64,000 nucleotides of DNA from Corynebacterium gallinarum (GCF_014837045.1 NZ_JACSPR010000003.1:248001-312000), one strand, 5' to 3'. Counted from the stretch's first letter, positions 51,943 to 60,619 are shown. Numbers and translations: made by a program. The notes: generated by a model from the sequence alone, not told the origin.

Positions 51943-53067
51943 TCAACCCCGGCGCAGGATCACGCGCAGGATGCCGGGCAGCCACCCGGCGATGAGCAGG
52001 ATGGCCAGCAGACGGATGATCTGGATAGTCACCACCACCGGCCCGGCATCACCTTCAGACGACAGCGCCAGGACCGTCTCCAGGGCGCCGGGGCTGGTAG
52101 CCAGGTAGGCCTCGAAGTAGCTGATATCCAGCCAGAACACCAGCAGCACGGCGGCCGCGGCGCAGACTGCCAGCAGGGCGACGATGAACAGAATCGTCGC
52201 AGGCAGCTGCCGGGAGAAGGCTTTCAGCGCCGTCATGTTCAGACCACCACCGCACATCCACCCAATCGCCAGGAAGGCGAGGATCTTGAACAGCGACGGT
52301 GGCTCGAGGTTCACCTCCAGCGGGAACACCAGGCTGAGGGTCACGGTAAGCACCAAGGGTCCGAGGACCGCCGGCGACGGCAACCGCAGCAGCCGGCCGA
52401 GCGGTTCCCCGGCGAGGATGATCAGCGCCAGCACCGCGAGGGAGACGACGCTTGTCGACGTCCCGAACTCACCCAACCCGAACATGGCCAGGGGGCTGTC
52501 CGTCCCCTGATCGGGACCTGCCCTATAGGGCGCGAAGAATGTGGTGACCAGCGGCAGGGAGACCGACACCACCAGCAGCCGCAGGTACTGACTGAGTGCG
52601 ACATAACGGAAATCCGCGCCCAGGTCCTTCGCCAGCACCGGCATCACGGAGGCACCACCGGCGAGCATCGACAGCACGCCGGTCTCGGGCAGGATCTCCG
52701 GCCGGGAGCGGGATAACAGCAGTCCACCGATGATGCCCACGGTGACGGTGAAGAAGGAGATGACCAGACCGGGTGCCAGATAGCGCAGCAGTTCCTGCCC
52801 CGGTGCGCTGATCAGGGGCAGGGCCGCCAGCACCGCGATGATGGACCGGCCGAAGATGTGCACCCCCTTGGCCAGGGGCAGATCCTCCCCCGTAATCAGG
52901 GCACATGCCCCGGCGACGACGATGCCGGCCAGGATCCACGAGGCCGGGATGTTGAACAAGGTGAACAGCCACCCCACCGCCACGGACAGGGGTGCGACGA
53001 TCATCCACCGCACCGCGATCACCCGGCGGGCGGGTTGGGATGTGTCCTCTGGTTCCGGATCGCTCAC
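51943..53067 (-). CDS. AbrB-family (putative ammonia-monooxygenase-like) membrane protein
   Basis: A 374-residue membrane protein with about ten hydrophobic segments in two similar halves. Repeated blocks AGWLFTLFNIPASWILAGI-like (first half) and GEPLGRLLRLPSPAVLGPL-type (second half), plus LSMLAGGASVMPVLAKDLGADFRYVALSQYLRLL, match the AbrB duplication family. Function is unknown; the family was named from E. coli AbrB, a regulator of aidB. Begins at GTG 53067 with GGAG about 11 nt upstream. A GTCGAC-containing word (52450-52459) is inside the gene, in a frame giving Thr-Ser-Thr-Ser-Val. Confidence 0.82.
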   Translation of the reverse strand: MSDPEPEDTSQPARRVIAVRWMIVAPLSVAVGWLFTLFNIPASWILAGIVVAGACALITGEDLPLAKGVHIFGRSIIAVLAALPLISAPGQELLRYLAPGLVISFFTVTVGIIGGLLLSRSRPEILPETGVLSMLAGGASVMPVLAKDLGADFRYVALSQYLRLLVVSVSLPLVTTFFAPYRAGPDQGTDSPLAMFGLGEFGTSTSVVSLAVLALIILAGEPLGRLLRLPSPAVLGPLVLTVTLSLVFPLEVNLEPPSLFKILAFLAIGWMCGGGLNMTALKAFSRQLPATILFIVALLAVCAAAAVLLVFWLDISYFEAYLATSPGALETVLALSSEGDAGPVVVTIQIIRLLAILLIAGWLPGILRVILRRG

Positions 53068-53273
53068 CCTGGGCCGGTCTCCTTATGGGGGATGTGTGTT
53101 TTTAGGTGGCCTTCACTGTAGCAGCGTGGTCAGCGCATCCGGGGTGGGGCCGCGTCGTGAAGCAGGCGTCGCACAGCCGGCCCCGGTGGGCACCTCCGCG
53201 GTGAAACCCGCCCCGGTCGGTTAAGTCCATGCTTATACTTTTCTCATTTATCCGGACGTGGAGGGTGTGGGGC

Positions 53274-54056
53274 ATGGGTGTGGATCTCGCTGCAGGTGGT
53301 TGGGCGGTGCTCATCGCCGGGGCGGCGGTGGCCGGGTGGATCGATGCGGTCATCGGTGGTGGTGGCCTGGTGCTCATCCCCCTGATCCTGGCGGTGATGC
53401 CGCAGTTGGCACCGGTGACCGCGCTGGCGGTGAACAAGGTGGCGTCGGTGACGGGCACGGCGTCGGCGGCTGTCACCATGGTCCGGCGGGTTCGTCCGCC
53501 GCTCAGGTTACTTGCCGTCTACGTTCCGGTGGCGCTGGTGTGTTCCGGCCTGGGGGCGCTGGCGGCCAGTTCGCTGGACAAACAGGTGATGCGGCCCCTG
53601 ATCATTGTGCTCATGCTGGTGGTCGGGGTGTTCGTGGCGTTCCGGCCGTCATTCGGCACAGGCGAGAGCCGTGACCTGCCGACGGGGTGGCGTTTGTGGT
53701 TGGCCGTCGGTGTGGTGGGTCTGATCGCGGGCTACGACGGTATCTTCGGGCCCGGCACGGGCATGTTCCTCATCATGGCGTTTACGGCACTGTTGTCCCA
53801 GAATTTCCTCACCTCGGCGGCGATGGCGAAGGTGGTTAATACCTCCACCAATGTGGGGGCATTGATTGTATTCATCACGGGAGGACATGTGTGGTGGCAG
53901 TTGGCACTGCTGCTCGCGGTGGCGAATGTGGTTGGCGCGCAGTTGGGTGCGCGCACTGTTTTAGGTGGTGGGACCAGGTTGATCAGGTATGCGTTGCTGA
54001 CCCTGGTGGTGGTGATGTGTGGCTACCTGGGGTGGCAGCAGTATCAGGGTATCTAG
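53274..54056 (+). CDS. Second TauE/SafE-family membrane carrier
   Basis: A 260-residue membrane protein with about eight hydrophobic segments and the TauE pattern: DAVIGGGGLVLIPLIL near the start, NKVASVTGTASA, then YDGIFGPGTGMFL and VNTSTNVGALIVF in the second half. Basic RRVRPP loop in between. GGAGG is 9-10 nt before the ATG at 53274. A TATACT -10 hexamer (53232-53237) gives a start about 30 nt upstream, so the earlier in-frame ATG at 53229 would precede transcription start and is unlikely. Only weakly similar to the first TauE gene (47.2 kb). Confidence 0.85.
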   Translation: MGVDLAAGGWAVLIAGAAVAGWIDAVIGGGGLVLIPLILAVMPQLAPVTALAVNKVASVTGTASAAVTMVRRVRPPLRLLAVYVPVALVCSGLGALAASSLDKQVMRPLIIVLMLVVGVFVAFRPSFGTGESRDLPTGWRLWLAVGVVGLIAGYDGIFGPGTGMFLIMAFTALLSQNFLTSAAMAKVVNTSTNVGALIVFITGGHVWWQLALLLAVANVVGAQLGARTVLGGGTRLIRYALLTLVVVMCGYLGWQQYQGI

Positions 54057-54133
54057 ACCAAGTGGTACAGATTTCAGGAAATTATCGGGTGGCTTCCGGG
54101 TGAAACGCAAGAATCGTTTCTACACTGGTGCCC

Positions 54134-54574
54134 ATGACAAAGACTCAACTTGATAGCCACTTCAGTGAAGTGTCCGAGGAGCCTCCTAGTACGGTGCAGG
54201 ACACCGGGTTGCCACTTCACCCTGAGGTGAGGGGCGCCACCGGTATCATCCAGGATCTTTCCACGGCATCCACGATGGTGACCGTCCTGGTGGGGGAGGA
54301 CTCCGATCCGGAGGATTTCCCGGCCCTGATCTCAGGCGCGGCGTCCTCGGCCCGGATCCTGGGTATGGATGAGTTGCATGTGATCGCCCCCGCCCGCCAC
54401 CTGCCCAAACTGGCGGTTGCGGCAGCGGAGATTGCCGATGCGTTGCCGGAAACCTTCCAGTTCTGCGAGGCGGAGACCCGCGCGCATGAGCATCCAGAGG
54501 ATGCCACCGTACTCACCGCGGAATCTGTGCTCAGCCTGGGCAGGAAGCTCGCCGAGTCTCAGCCCGAGTCCTAG
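54134..54574 (+). CDS. Hypothetical soluble acidic protein
   Basis: A 146-residue acidic protein I cannot name. The middle is an alternating alpha/beta pattern (TMVTVLVGEDSDPEDF, then LGMDELHVIAPARHLPKL), which may be a small Rossmann-like fold. No signal peptide or membrane segment. A TACACT -10 hexamer lies 8 nt before the ATG at 54134 with no ribosome site, implying leaderless translation. It is followed by a good intrinsic terminator at 54589. Confidence 0.65.
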   Translation: MTKTQLDSHFSEVSEEPPSTVQDTGLPLHPEVRGATGIIQDLSTASTMVTVLVGEDSDPEDFPALISGAASSARILGMDELHVIAPARHLPKLAVAAAEIADALPETFQFCEAETRAHEHPEDATVLTAESVLSLGRKLAESQPES

Positions 54575-54588
54575 TCCCAGCCCACCCC

Positions 54589-54633
54589 AGGGAGCTTGTC
54601 GACGCCCTCCAGCGTCCGACCAGCTCCCTTTTT
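54589..54633 (+). terminator. Intrinsic terminator containing a CGTCGACAAGC word
   Basis: AGGGAGCT (54589-54596) pairs with AGCTCCCT (54622-54629), and inside it TGTCGACGC pairs with GCGTCCGAC, before TTTTT on the plus strand. The dispersed word (GCTTGTCGAC, 54594-54603) supplies part of the stem. It ends the transcript of the gene at 54134-54574; the XRE gene is convergent. Confidence 0.75.
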
Positions 54634-54639
54634 CATTAC

Positions 54640-54837
54640 TTAATTACCCTCGGGTTCGAAGAGGTCCTCGATGCGACACCCGAACACGGCCGCGAGCTTG
54701 AAGGCCACGGGAAGGGAAGGGTCGAACCGCCCTTTCTCTATGGAGATCACCGTCTGACGGCTTACCCCGAGTTCATCGGCCAGGCGTTGCTGGGACCAGC
54801 CGAGTGTCTTCCGGAATGCGGGTAGCGAATTCTTCAC
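54640..54837 (-). CDS. Small XRE-family regulator
   Basis: A 65-residue protein that is almost only a helix-turn-helix domain: FRKTLGWSQQRLADELGVSRQTVISIEKGRFDPSLPVA-type sequence (read in parts), ending AVFGCRIEDLFEPEGN. This is the YozG/ImmR-like short XRE group, usually paired with a membrane protein. GTG start at 54837; the upstream ribosome site is weak. It follows the 4-TM gene by 14 bp and is likely co-transcribed, with a GTAAAG...CTTTAC palindrome upstream of the pair as the probable operator. Confidence 0.88.
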   Translation of the reverse strand: MKNSLPAFRKTLGWSQQRLADELGVSRQTVISIEKGRFDPSLPVAFKLAAVFGCRIEDLFEPEGN

Positions 54838-54851
54838 GGTAGGCGGTGCCC

Positions 54852-55298
54852 CTATCCCCGGCGCTGCGCGAGGAGGTATCGGGCCAGGGAATCAAGCATG
54901 GCCAGCAGCAGCACACCGGTGCCCAGGAGGGCACCGTCGATCTCATATCCGGTGATGGACAGGACGGTCACGGTGATGCCGAGGGTGAGCAGGATGTCAT
55001 GGAATGCCCCGGTGGCGGCACTGGTGTACCAGTGTGTTTCCACTGATTCCTCCGGGTTGCGGAGAAAGCCGCTGAGTGAGCTGCGATCCACCAGGAGGGT
55101 CCAGGCGAGGATCGTCATCACGGGCAGGGTGCACAGGGTGAATACGGTCATGCTGCGCCAGAAGGGTTCATCGCGAAGGGTGGCGGCGAGGTAGCCGACG
55201 GAGCCGGACAGGATCAGGCCGATGAGCAGGCTCGTGGCGCCGAGGGCAAACGAACTCCCGCCAAATCTGGGGCGACCGAGAGTGGAGGTGGAGGTCAT
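54852..55298 (-). CDS. Small four-segment membrane protein paired with XRE regulator
   Basis: A 148-residue membrane protein with four hydrophobic segments: SSFALGATSLLIGLILSGSVGYLA, VFTLCTLPVMTILAWTLL, an amphipathic FHDILLTLGITVTVLSITGY and LLGTGVLLLAMLDSLARYLL (approximate, read in parts). A hydrophilic loop with RNPEESVETHWYTSA links segments 2 and 3. The ATG at 55298 has AAGGAG about 8 nt upstream. Together with the XRE gene it forms a two-gene unit that resembles many XRE/DUF2975-type pairs; the membrane protein may sense or sequester the regulator. Confidence 0.75.
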   Translation of the reverse strand: MTSTSTLGRPRFGGSSFALGATSLLIGLILSGSVGYLAATLRDEPFWRSMTVFTLCTLPVMTILAWTLLVDRSSLSGFLRNPEESVETHWYTSAATGAFHDILLTLGITVTVLSITGYEIDGALLGTGVLLLAMLDSLARYLLAQRRG

Positions 55299-55338
55299 GG
55301 TGGTGCTCCTTGACTGAGGACGTAAACCAGCACTGAAT

Positions 55339-55354
55339 GTAAAGCAGACTTTAC
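55339..55354. promoter_or_regulatory. Palindrome GTAAAG-N4-CTTTAC, probable XRE operator
   Basis: A perfect 6+4+6 palindrome lies 40 bp upstream of the 4-TM/XRE operon start. A further half-site TGCTTTACAT is at 55381 and CGTAAACC at 55321. The set fits autoregulation by the small XRE protein. HrpB's stop is at 55385, so the region serves only this operon. Confidence 0.6.
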
Positions 55355-55384
55355 TTTCCTCGGCTCCGGGGTGTCAAGGGTGCT

Positions 55385-57820
55385 TTACATTCTCTTCTTC
55401 ACTCGCGCGGTGGCTGGTGCGGTCCACGGATCCTCCGGCCAGGGATGACGGGGATAACGTCCCCGCATCTCCGCCCGTACCTGGGCATAGGGCCCGGACC
55501 AGAAACTGGCCAGGTCATCGGTGACTGCCAGGGGACGACCGGCGGGGGAGAGCAGATGGAACTGCACCGGCAGGCCACACAACTCCGGGGAGGTGTCCAG
55601 GCCGAAACATTCCTGTAGTTTCACCCGGACCACGGGGCGCCCCTCCGCGTAGTCGATGCGGTGGCGGTTGCCACTGGGCACGGTGAGGTGGGTCGGTGCC
55701 AGTTCCCCCATGCGGCTGGCCTCGGGCCAGGGCAGCAGACGTTGCAGGGCGGGGTAGAGATCAATCCTGTTAATGGGTCTGCCCGTGGCGATCTGCTCCA
55801 GCTCCGGGCCCAGCCACAGGTGGACATCAGCGGCCTCGATATCGGGCCATGGTTCCCCGAGGCGCTCATGCAGGAAACGCAGGCGGTGCGCCAGGGCAGC
55901 GGCCTTGTCCGAGAAGGTGAACAACCCCAGGCCCTCGCGTTCGATCGCCGCTGTCACCGCCCGGGCGGCATCCTCCGGCGTGGCCCGGGTGGGGGTGGAA
56001 CTCAACTCGATGGCCCCGGCGGCGCGCACCTGACGGGCCTGGACCTTCCCGCCGTTCACCGTGGCTCGGGTGGTCTCCCGGACGCCGATGATCTCCAGGG
56101 CTGCGGCCTCCTCGATGCGGGCGGCAGCCCGGATGAGGGCACGGGAACCGGAACGGGTGATATCCGCGATCGCCAACCACGGCGCACCGGCGAGCTCACG
56201 GTCCATCAGGGTGGCGCGGGTGCCGCTGGCCAGCAGATAGTCGGTGTCGGTTTCCCGGCGCGCGATGAGTCCGGGCAGGGCGGTGCCGATGATCTGACCG
56301 GCTGACGCCCCGCCGGTCGTGCCCGTGTCCGGTGCTAATCGACGCAGCCGTGCCACCTCCCGGTCGAATGCCCGGTTGCCGCGTGAGGTGCGGGCCTGTT
56401 TCTCCACATCCCCGCGGGGATCATCGGCCAGCACCGCCAGGACCCCGGCCGCCTGGGGGCCGTGGGCCACGAGCGCTGCGCCGAGATGTGGGGCGAGGGG
56501 GAGCGTCGACAAGCGTCGGCCGAGTGAGGTGACCGCACCGTCCCCGTCGACCGCGCCGATCGCCTGCAGCGTGGCTTCGGCCGCCTCCAGGGCAGGGGCG
56601 GGTGGCGCGGTGATCAGCGGCAGACCCTCACCGCGCGGGGTGCCCCAACACGCCAACCACAGGGCAGCCTGCGTGAGATCGGCGGACTGGATCTCAGGAG
56701 TGGTGAACGGCTGGAAATGGGCGTAATCCTCCTGCGCATACCCACGGATCACCTCACCCGGGCCCTCACGCCCGGCGCGACCGGCCCGCTGATCCGCCGA
56801 GGACTGCGCACAACTGACGGTGACCAGCCCGGTCATATTGCGCGCGGCATCGCGCCGGGGGGAACGCGACAGTCCGGAATCCACCACGATGCGCACGCCC
56901 GGCACCGTCAGGGAACTCTCCGCGACGGGGGTGGACACCACGATGCGGGGACGGTTGGTGGGGGTCAGCGCGCGGTCCTGCTCCGCCGGGGTGAGACGAC
57001 CGTGCAGGGGGAGCACCTCCAGGTCGGTCAACCGGCTCAGGGTGGCGGTGACGCGCTCGATCTCCCGGACACCGGGTAGGAACACCAGCGCGGACTCCTG
57101 CCTGCGGGCAACCGCGTCACTGGTCAGGCGCGCCAGATGATCCAGGTACTCCCAGCCCACCCCCTTCTCCGTCAGGCGGGGCGCGGTGCCGGGCTGATAG
57201 TGCACCTCAACCGGGTGCACCGGGGCCTGTGCGCTCAGCACCTGCGCGCCGAGGAGCTCGGCGAAACGCTCGGCATCCAGGGTGGCGGACATGGCGATCA
57301 GCGCGAAATCATCCCGCAGCTGGCTGAGCTCGGTGAGCATGCCGACGAGCAGATCCGTATCCAACTGCCGTTCATGGACCTCATCGATGATGACGGCATG
57401 AACCCCGGCCAGTTCCGGATCGGCAAGCAGCCGGCGCATGAGCACACCCGGGGTGAGAAACTGCACGTGGGAGCCCTGGTGGTGTTCACCGCGCACCGTG
57501 AAGCCGACGCGTTCGCCCACCCTGCTGCCGTCCAGCTGCGCCAACCGACGTGCGGCGGCACGCACCGCCACCCGTCGGGGAGCGGTGACCAGCACCGGGC
57601 CCGGCTCACGACCATCGTGGGCCGGGTACAGATCGGGGTGGTTCCGGACCGCAGTGGCCACCGCCGGGGGCACCACCGTGGTCTTACCCGTACCCGGCGG
57701 GGACTGGATGACCAGGTTGGTGGCGCCGGTGGCAAGGGTGCCGCTGAGATCATCCAGCAGCGTCTGCGCAGGCAGGCCAGCGGCGATGGTGGGCAGGTGG
57801 AAAACACTGGGGAAGGTCAC
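55385..57820 (-). CDS. hrpB: ATP-dependent helicase HrpB
   Basis: An 811-residue DEAH/RHA-type helicase. Walker A is SPPGTGKTTVVPPAVA (about 40-55), motif II DEVHERQLDTD (about 146), motif III MSATLD, motif V VVSTPVAESSLTVPG, and motif VI QRAGRAGREGPG. The HA2/OB-type C-terminal half carries the HrpB-specific region with WLGPELEQI near the end. Length fits. Function in bacteria is poorly defined; RNA helicase roles are proposed. It starts at 57820, leading into the acetyltransferase gene on the same strand. A GTCGACAAGC word at 56505 falls in a different frame (Arg-Leu-Ser-Thr). Confidence 0.93.
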   Translation of the reverse strand: MTFPSVFHLPTIAAGLPAQTLLDDLSGTLATGATNLVIQSPPGTGKTTVVPPAVATAVRNHPDLYPAHDGREPGPVLVTAPRRVAVRAAARRLAQLDGSRVGERVGFTVRGEHHQGSHVQFLTPGVLMRRLLADPELAGVHAVIIDEVHERQLDTDLLVGMLTELSQLRDDFALIAMSATLDAERFAELLGAQVLSAQAPVHPVEVHYQPGTAPRLTEKGVGWEYLDHLARLTSDAVARRQESALVFLPGVREIERVTATLSRLTDLEVLPLHGRLTPAEQDRALTPTNRPRIVVSTPVAESSLTVPGVRIVVDSGLSRSPRRDAARNMTGLVTVSCAQSSADQRAGRAGREGPGEVIRGYAQEDYAHFQPFTTPEIQSADLTQAALWLACWGTPRGEGLPLITAPPAPALEAAEATLQAIGAVDGDGAVTSLGRRLSTLPLAPHLGAALVAHGPQAAGVLAVLADDPRGDVEKQARTSRGNRAFDREVARLRRLAPDTGTTGGASAGQIIGTALPGLIARRETDTDYLLASGTRATLMDRELAGAPWLAIADITRSGSRALIRAAARIEEAAALEIIGVRETTRATVNGGKVQARQVRAAGAIELSSTPTRATPEDAARAVTAAIEREGLGLFTFSDKAAALAHRLRFLHERLGEPWPDIEAADVHLWLGPELEQIATGRPINRIDLYPALQRLLPWPEASRMGELAPTHLTVPSGNRHRIDYAEGRPVVRVKLQECFGLDTSPELCGLPVQFHLLSPAGRPLAVTDDLASFWSGPYAQVRAEMRGRYPRHPWPEDPWTAPATARVKKRM

Positions 57821-57832
57821 GATGTACCCATC

Positions 57833-58498
57833 CTAATGGTCGTCCATATGCTCCCGGAGCTCCGCCAGGGCGTCGACAGGCACCCCGTCCGGCAGGTCCG
57901 CCCGCTCCAACCGGGTCTCATCGCGCATCCGGATCACCCGCGCCGGGCTGCCCACCGCGATGGCATCGGCCGGGATGTCGCGGGTGACCACGGCGCCGGC
58001 ACCGATGACAGCCCGATCACCGATGCTCACACCACCGACCACGGTCACCCCGCCGCCCAGCCACACATCCTCACCGATGTGCACAGGCGCACCGTTCTCC
58101 CACCCGCCGCTGCGCATCTCCACATCATCAACCGGGTGGCCGGCGGTGAGGATCTGGCAGTTGGGGCCCAGCAGGGAACGCGCCCCGATGTGCACCGGGG
58201 CGATATCGAGGATGGTCAGACCGAAGTTGATGAAGACACCCTCACCGATGGTGGTGTTGATGCCGTATTCGATGATGGCCGGGGCCTTGATGGTGCATGT
58301 CCCGCTGGCCGGGTTGAGCAGTTCGCGCAGAATCTCGCTGGAACGCTGCGGATTGGTGGGCCCCAGCTGGTTGTATTCGTGGTAGAGCAGGGCTGCGCGT
58401 CCGGCCAGGTCACCGAGTTCATCGGAGACGGCCAGGTACCACTGTCCGCTGCTCATGCGGTCGAAGGAGGCATAGGGAGTAGGGTCGAAGGTGTTCAT
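57833..58498 (-). CDS. Maltose/galactoside O-acetyltransferase-like protein
   Basis: A 221-residue hexapeptide acyltransferase of the Maa/LacA type. The N-terminal maltose-acetyltransferase cap (about 1-60, with SSGQWYLAVSDELGDLAGRAALL) precedes the left-handed helix with GEGVFINFGLTILDIAPVHIG, the catalytic His in ILTAGHPVD and VWLGGGVTVVGGVSIG. It transfers acetyl from acetyl-CoA to a sugar. GGGAGG is immediately before the ATG. It sits 12 bp upstream of hrpB on the same strand and is divergent from alkB, 32 bp apart. Confidence 0.88.
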   Translation of the reverse strand: MNTFDPTPYASFDRMSSGQWYLAVSDELGDLAGRAALLYHEYNQLGPTNPQRSSEILRELLNPASGTCTIKAPAIIEYGINTTIGEGVFINFGLTILDIAPVHIGARSLLGPNCQILTAGHPVDDVEMRSGGWENGAPVHIGEDVWLGGGVTVVGGVSIGDRAVIGAGAVVTRDIPADAIAVGSPARVIRMRDETRLERADLPDGVPVDALAELREHMDDH

Positions 58499-58530
58499 GT
58501 CCTCCCATTGTGCACGTTTCGGAGGTGGCA

Positions 58531-59223
58531 GTGCCCACGCTTTTCGACGCTCCGGGGGCGCGCTTTCCACGCCCCTCCCGCGAGGTGGCCAGCGGCGTGG
58601 TCCACCTCCCCGACTGGTTGCCGCTCGGGGAACAGGCCGCGTTGGTGGGGGAGGCCCGCGGGATCGCCCGCTCGGTGGCGGGCACCCCACTGGCGATGAC
58701 CCGCCCGCAGCTGCGCAGCGGACAGATGAGCGTGCACATCCTCTCCCTCGGTCAGCACTGGGCCACCAACCCGTACCGGTATGTCACCTCGGTGGATGGG
58801 GTGCCGGTGCCGCCGATCCCCGCGTCCTTCCACGATCTGGCGGCCCGGGCGTTGGCGGATGCGGCATCCCTGAGTCCGTCGCTGGCGGCCTGGTCGGGGA
58901 AGTACCGCGCCGAGGCGGCCCTGGTCAACTACTACGCGCCAGAGTCGACGATGGGCATGCACCAGGATGCCAATGAACTCTCCGAGGCCCCGGTGATCTC
59001 CCTGTCCATCGGGGACACCGGTATATTCCGGCTGGGGAACACCGAGAACCGCAACCGGCCCTGGGTGGATGTGCCCCTGCTCAGTGGGGATCTCATCATC
59101 TTCGGCGGTGAGCACCGTCGCGCCTTCCACGGGGTGCCACGGATCGAGGCGGATACCGCGCCGGAAGGGTGCGGGCTGGACCGGGGCAGAATCAATATCA
59201 CCATCCGTCAGGTGGCACTGTAA
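58531..59223 (+). CDS. alkB: AlkB-type 2OG/Fe(II) dioxygenase
   Basis: A 230-residue DNA-repair dioxygenase. The Fe(II) ligand pair is in MHQDANE (HxD, about 150) with the distal His in FGGEHRRAFHGV, and the 2-oxoglutarate Arg motif is RINITIRQ near the C-terminus. LVNYYAPESTMG is the nucleotide-recognition region. It would remove methyl groups from 1-methyladenine and 3-methylcytosine. GTG at 58531 is chosen because GGAGG is 5 nt upstream; GTG 58510 is an in-frame alternative. It precedes a 3-methyladenine-glycosylase-like gene by 70 bp. Confidence 0.93.
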   Translation: MPTLFDAPGARFPRPSREVASGVVHLPDWLPLGEQAALVGEARGIARSVAGTPLAMTRPQLRSGQMSVHILSLGQHWATNPYRYVTSVDGVPVPPIPASFHDLAARALADAASLSPSLAAWSGKYRAEAALVNYYAPESTMGMHQDANELSEAPVISLSIGDTGIFRLGNTENRNRPWVDVPLLSGDLIIFGGEHRRAFHGVPRIEADTAPEGCGLDRGRINITIRQVAL

Positions 59224-59293
59224 CCGCAGCTCACAGTGGGTAGCAGGGGTGATTCACCCCCGCGATGTCCGGTGCGCTTTCTATGGTGCAGCC

Positions 59294-59884
59294 ATGACTA
59301 TTTCAACTGATGATCTCACCGTCCACCCCAATGATCTGATCCTGTGCGCCGATGGACGCAGCCGACCCCGCTGGGCATCCCGTGGGGAGGGCTGCTGGCG
59401 GTACTTCGATGAGGAATGGGGCAGACCCCCGGGCATGCCAGACCAGTGGCTGGAGGCGGTGGCCCTGACCGTGTTCCAGCTCGGGTTGACCTGGCAGGCG
59501 GTGCTGGGCAAACGGGAGTCCCTGCGCGTGGCGTTCGAGGGGTTTCACGTGGAACGGGTGGCTGCCTATGGCGAGCAGGAGGTGGACCGTCTCCTGGCTG
59601 ATCCGGGGATCTTCCGCAACCGCCGCAAGATCGAGGCGACCGTCACCAACGCCCGGGCCATGGCGGCACTGCGTGAACCATTGGGTGAAGTGCTCACCCG
59701 GTATGCAGGGCACCCCTTCCTGAATGATGACGGCACGGTTCCCACCTTCACGCCCGCCTCCACGCAGCTGGCCGGTGAGCTGAAAGACCTCGGCTTCACC
59801 CACATCGGTCCCACCGCGGCATTCTCGCTGATGCAGGCCACCGGGGTGATACCCATCAGGGCGCACTACAATCTGAGCGGGTGA
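59294..59884 (+). CDS. TAG-like 3-methyladenine DNA glycosylase I homologue, active site altered
   Basis: A 196-residue TAG-fold protein. It keeps Cys18, the Tyr37 of the base pocket (RYFDEEWG), Trp67 (LTW) and the NRRKIEATVTNAR block. But E. coli TAG's zinc ligand His17 aligns with Phe38 here and its base-recognition Glu38 with Thr59, and the C-terminal His/Cys ligands are replaced in GVIPIRAHYNLSG. It may recognise a different lesion or be inactive. A TATGGT hexamer 6 nt before the ATG suggests leaderless translation. Its stop overlaps the LysE-type GTG. Family call is sure; activity is not. Confidence 0.8.
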   Translation: MTISTDDLTVHPNDLILCADGRSRPRWASRGEGCWRYFDEEWGRPPGMPDQWLEAVALTVFQLGLTWQAVLGKRESLRVAFEGFHVERVAAYGEQEVDRLLADPGIFRNRRKIEATVTNARAMAALREPLGEVLTRYAGHPFLNDDGTVPTFTPASTQLAGELKDLGFTHIGPTAAFSLMQATGVIPIRAHYNLSG

Positions 59885-60585
59885 CCACCACCACCCTGCT
59901 TGCCCTGCTCGTCGTCTGGATCGCCGCGATCGTCTCGCCCGGGCCCGACCTCGTGCAGATCATCCGGGTCGGTTCCCGCAGCCGCAGTGATGGTATCTGG
60001 GCGGCCATCGGGATCATGGTGGGCAATGCCATCTGGATCTGCGCCAGCCTGCTCGGCCTGTCGGTGCTGATCTCCACCACACCCGCGGTGTTGTGGTTGC
60101 TCCAGCTGGTCGGTGGTTCCTACCTGATCTGGATGGGCATCGGTGCCGTGCGTTCCTGGTGGAGGCAACGGATCACCGCCCGGCAGGCGGGGGATGCCGT
60201 GCAACGGGTGCTGGAGGGGGATGGTTCGGAGGGGTCCCCTGGTGGGCTTGGTGGGCTTGATTCCCTTGGTGCCCGGCGGGCCCTGCGCACCGGTATCGCC
60301 ACCAACCTGTCCAACCCCAAGGCCGTGCTCTTCTTCGGTTCGGTGTTCGCCCAGTTCATCACCCCGGACATGGGAGTGGGGTGGAGCGTCTTTATCGCCG
60401 TCTTCCTCATCCTCACCGGCCTGGTGTGGTTCTTAGGCTTCGCGGTGCTGGTGCGCAGCTTCGCCGCCCGCATCACCCGCAACGCGGCGGTGATCGATCT
60501 GTTCACGGGGGTGATCTTCATAGCCCTCGGAATGTTCATGGTCTGGCAGGGCGTTGTGGGTATCGGCAGCTGGATCCTGGGTTAG
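59881..60585 (+). CDS. LysE/RhtB-family amino-acid exporter
   Basis: A 234-residue membrane protein of the LysE superfamily with about six hydrophobic segments. The start AIVSPGPDLVQIIRVGSRS is the family's SPGP motif, followed by GIMVGNAIWICASLLGL, the hydrophilic central loop (about 95-130) and ATNLSNPKAVLFFGSVFAQF, the second family block. It probably exports an amino acid or derivative. GTG at 59881 overlaps the stop of the TAG-like gene by 4 bp, implying coupling. Confidence 0.88.
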   Translation: MTTTTLLALLVVWIAAIVSPGPDLVQIIRVGSRSRSDGIWAAIGIMVGNAIWICASLLGLSVLISTTPAVLWLLQLVGGSYLIWMGIGAVRSWWRQRITARQAGDAVQRVLEGDGSEGSPGGLGGLDSLGARRALRTGIATNLSNPKAVLFFGSVFAQFITPDMGVGWSVFIAVFLILTGLVWFLGFAVLVRSFAARITRNAAVIDLFTGVIFIALGMFMVWQGVVGIGSWILG

Positions 60586-60619
60586 CTCCCGTCCCCGGAC
60601 ATGGATAGACTCAGACACC

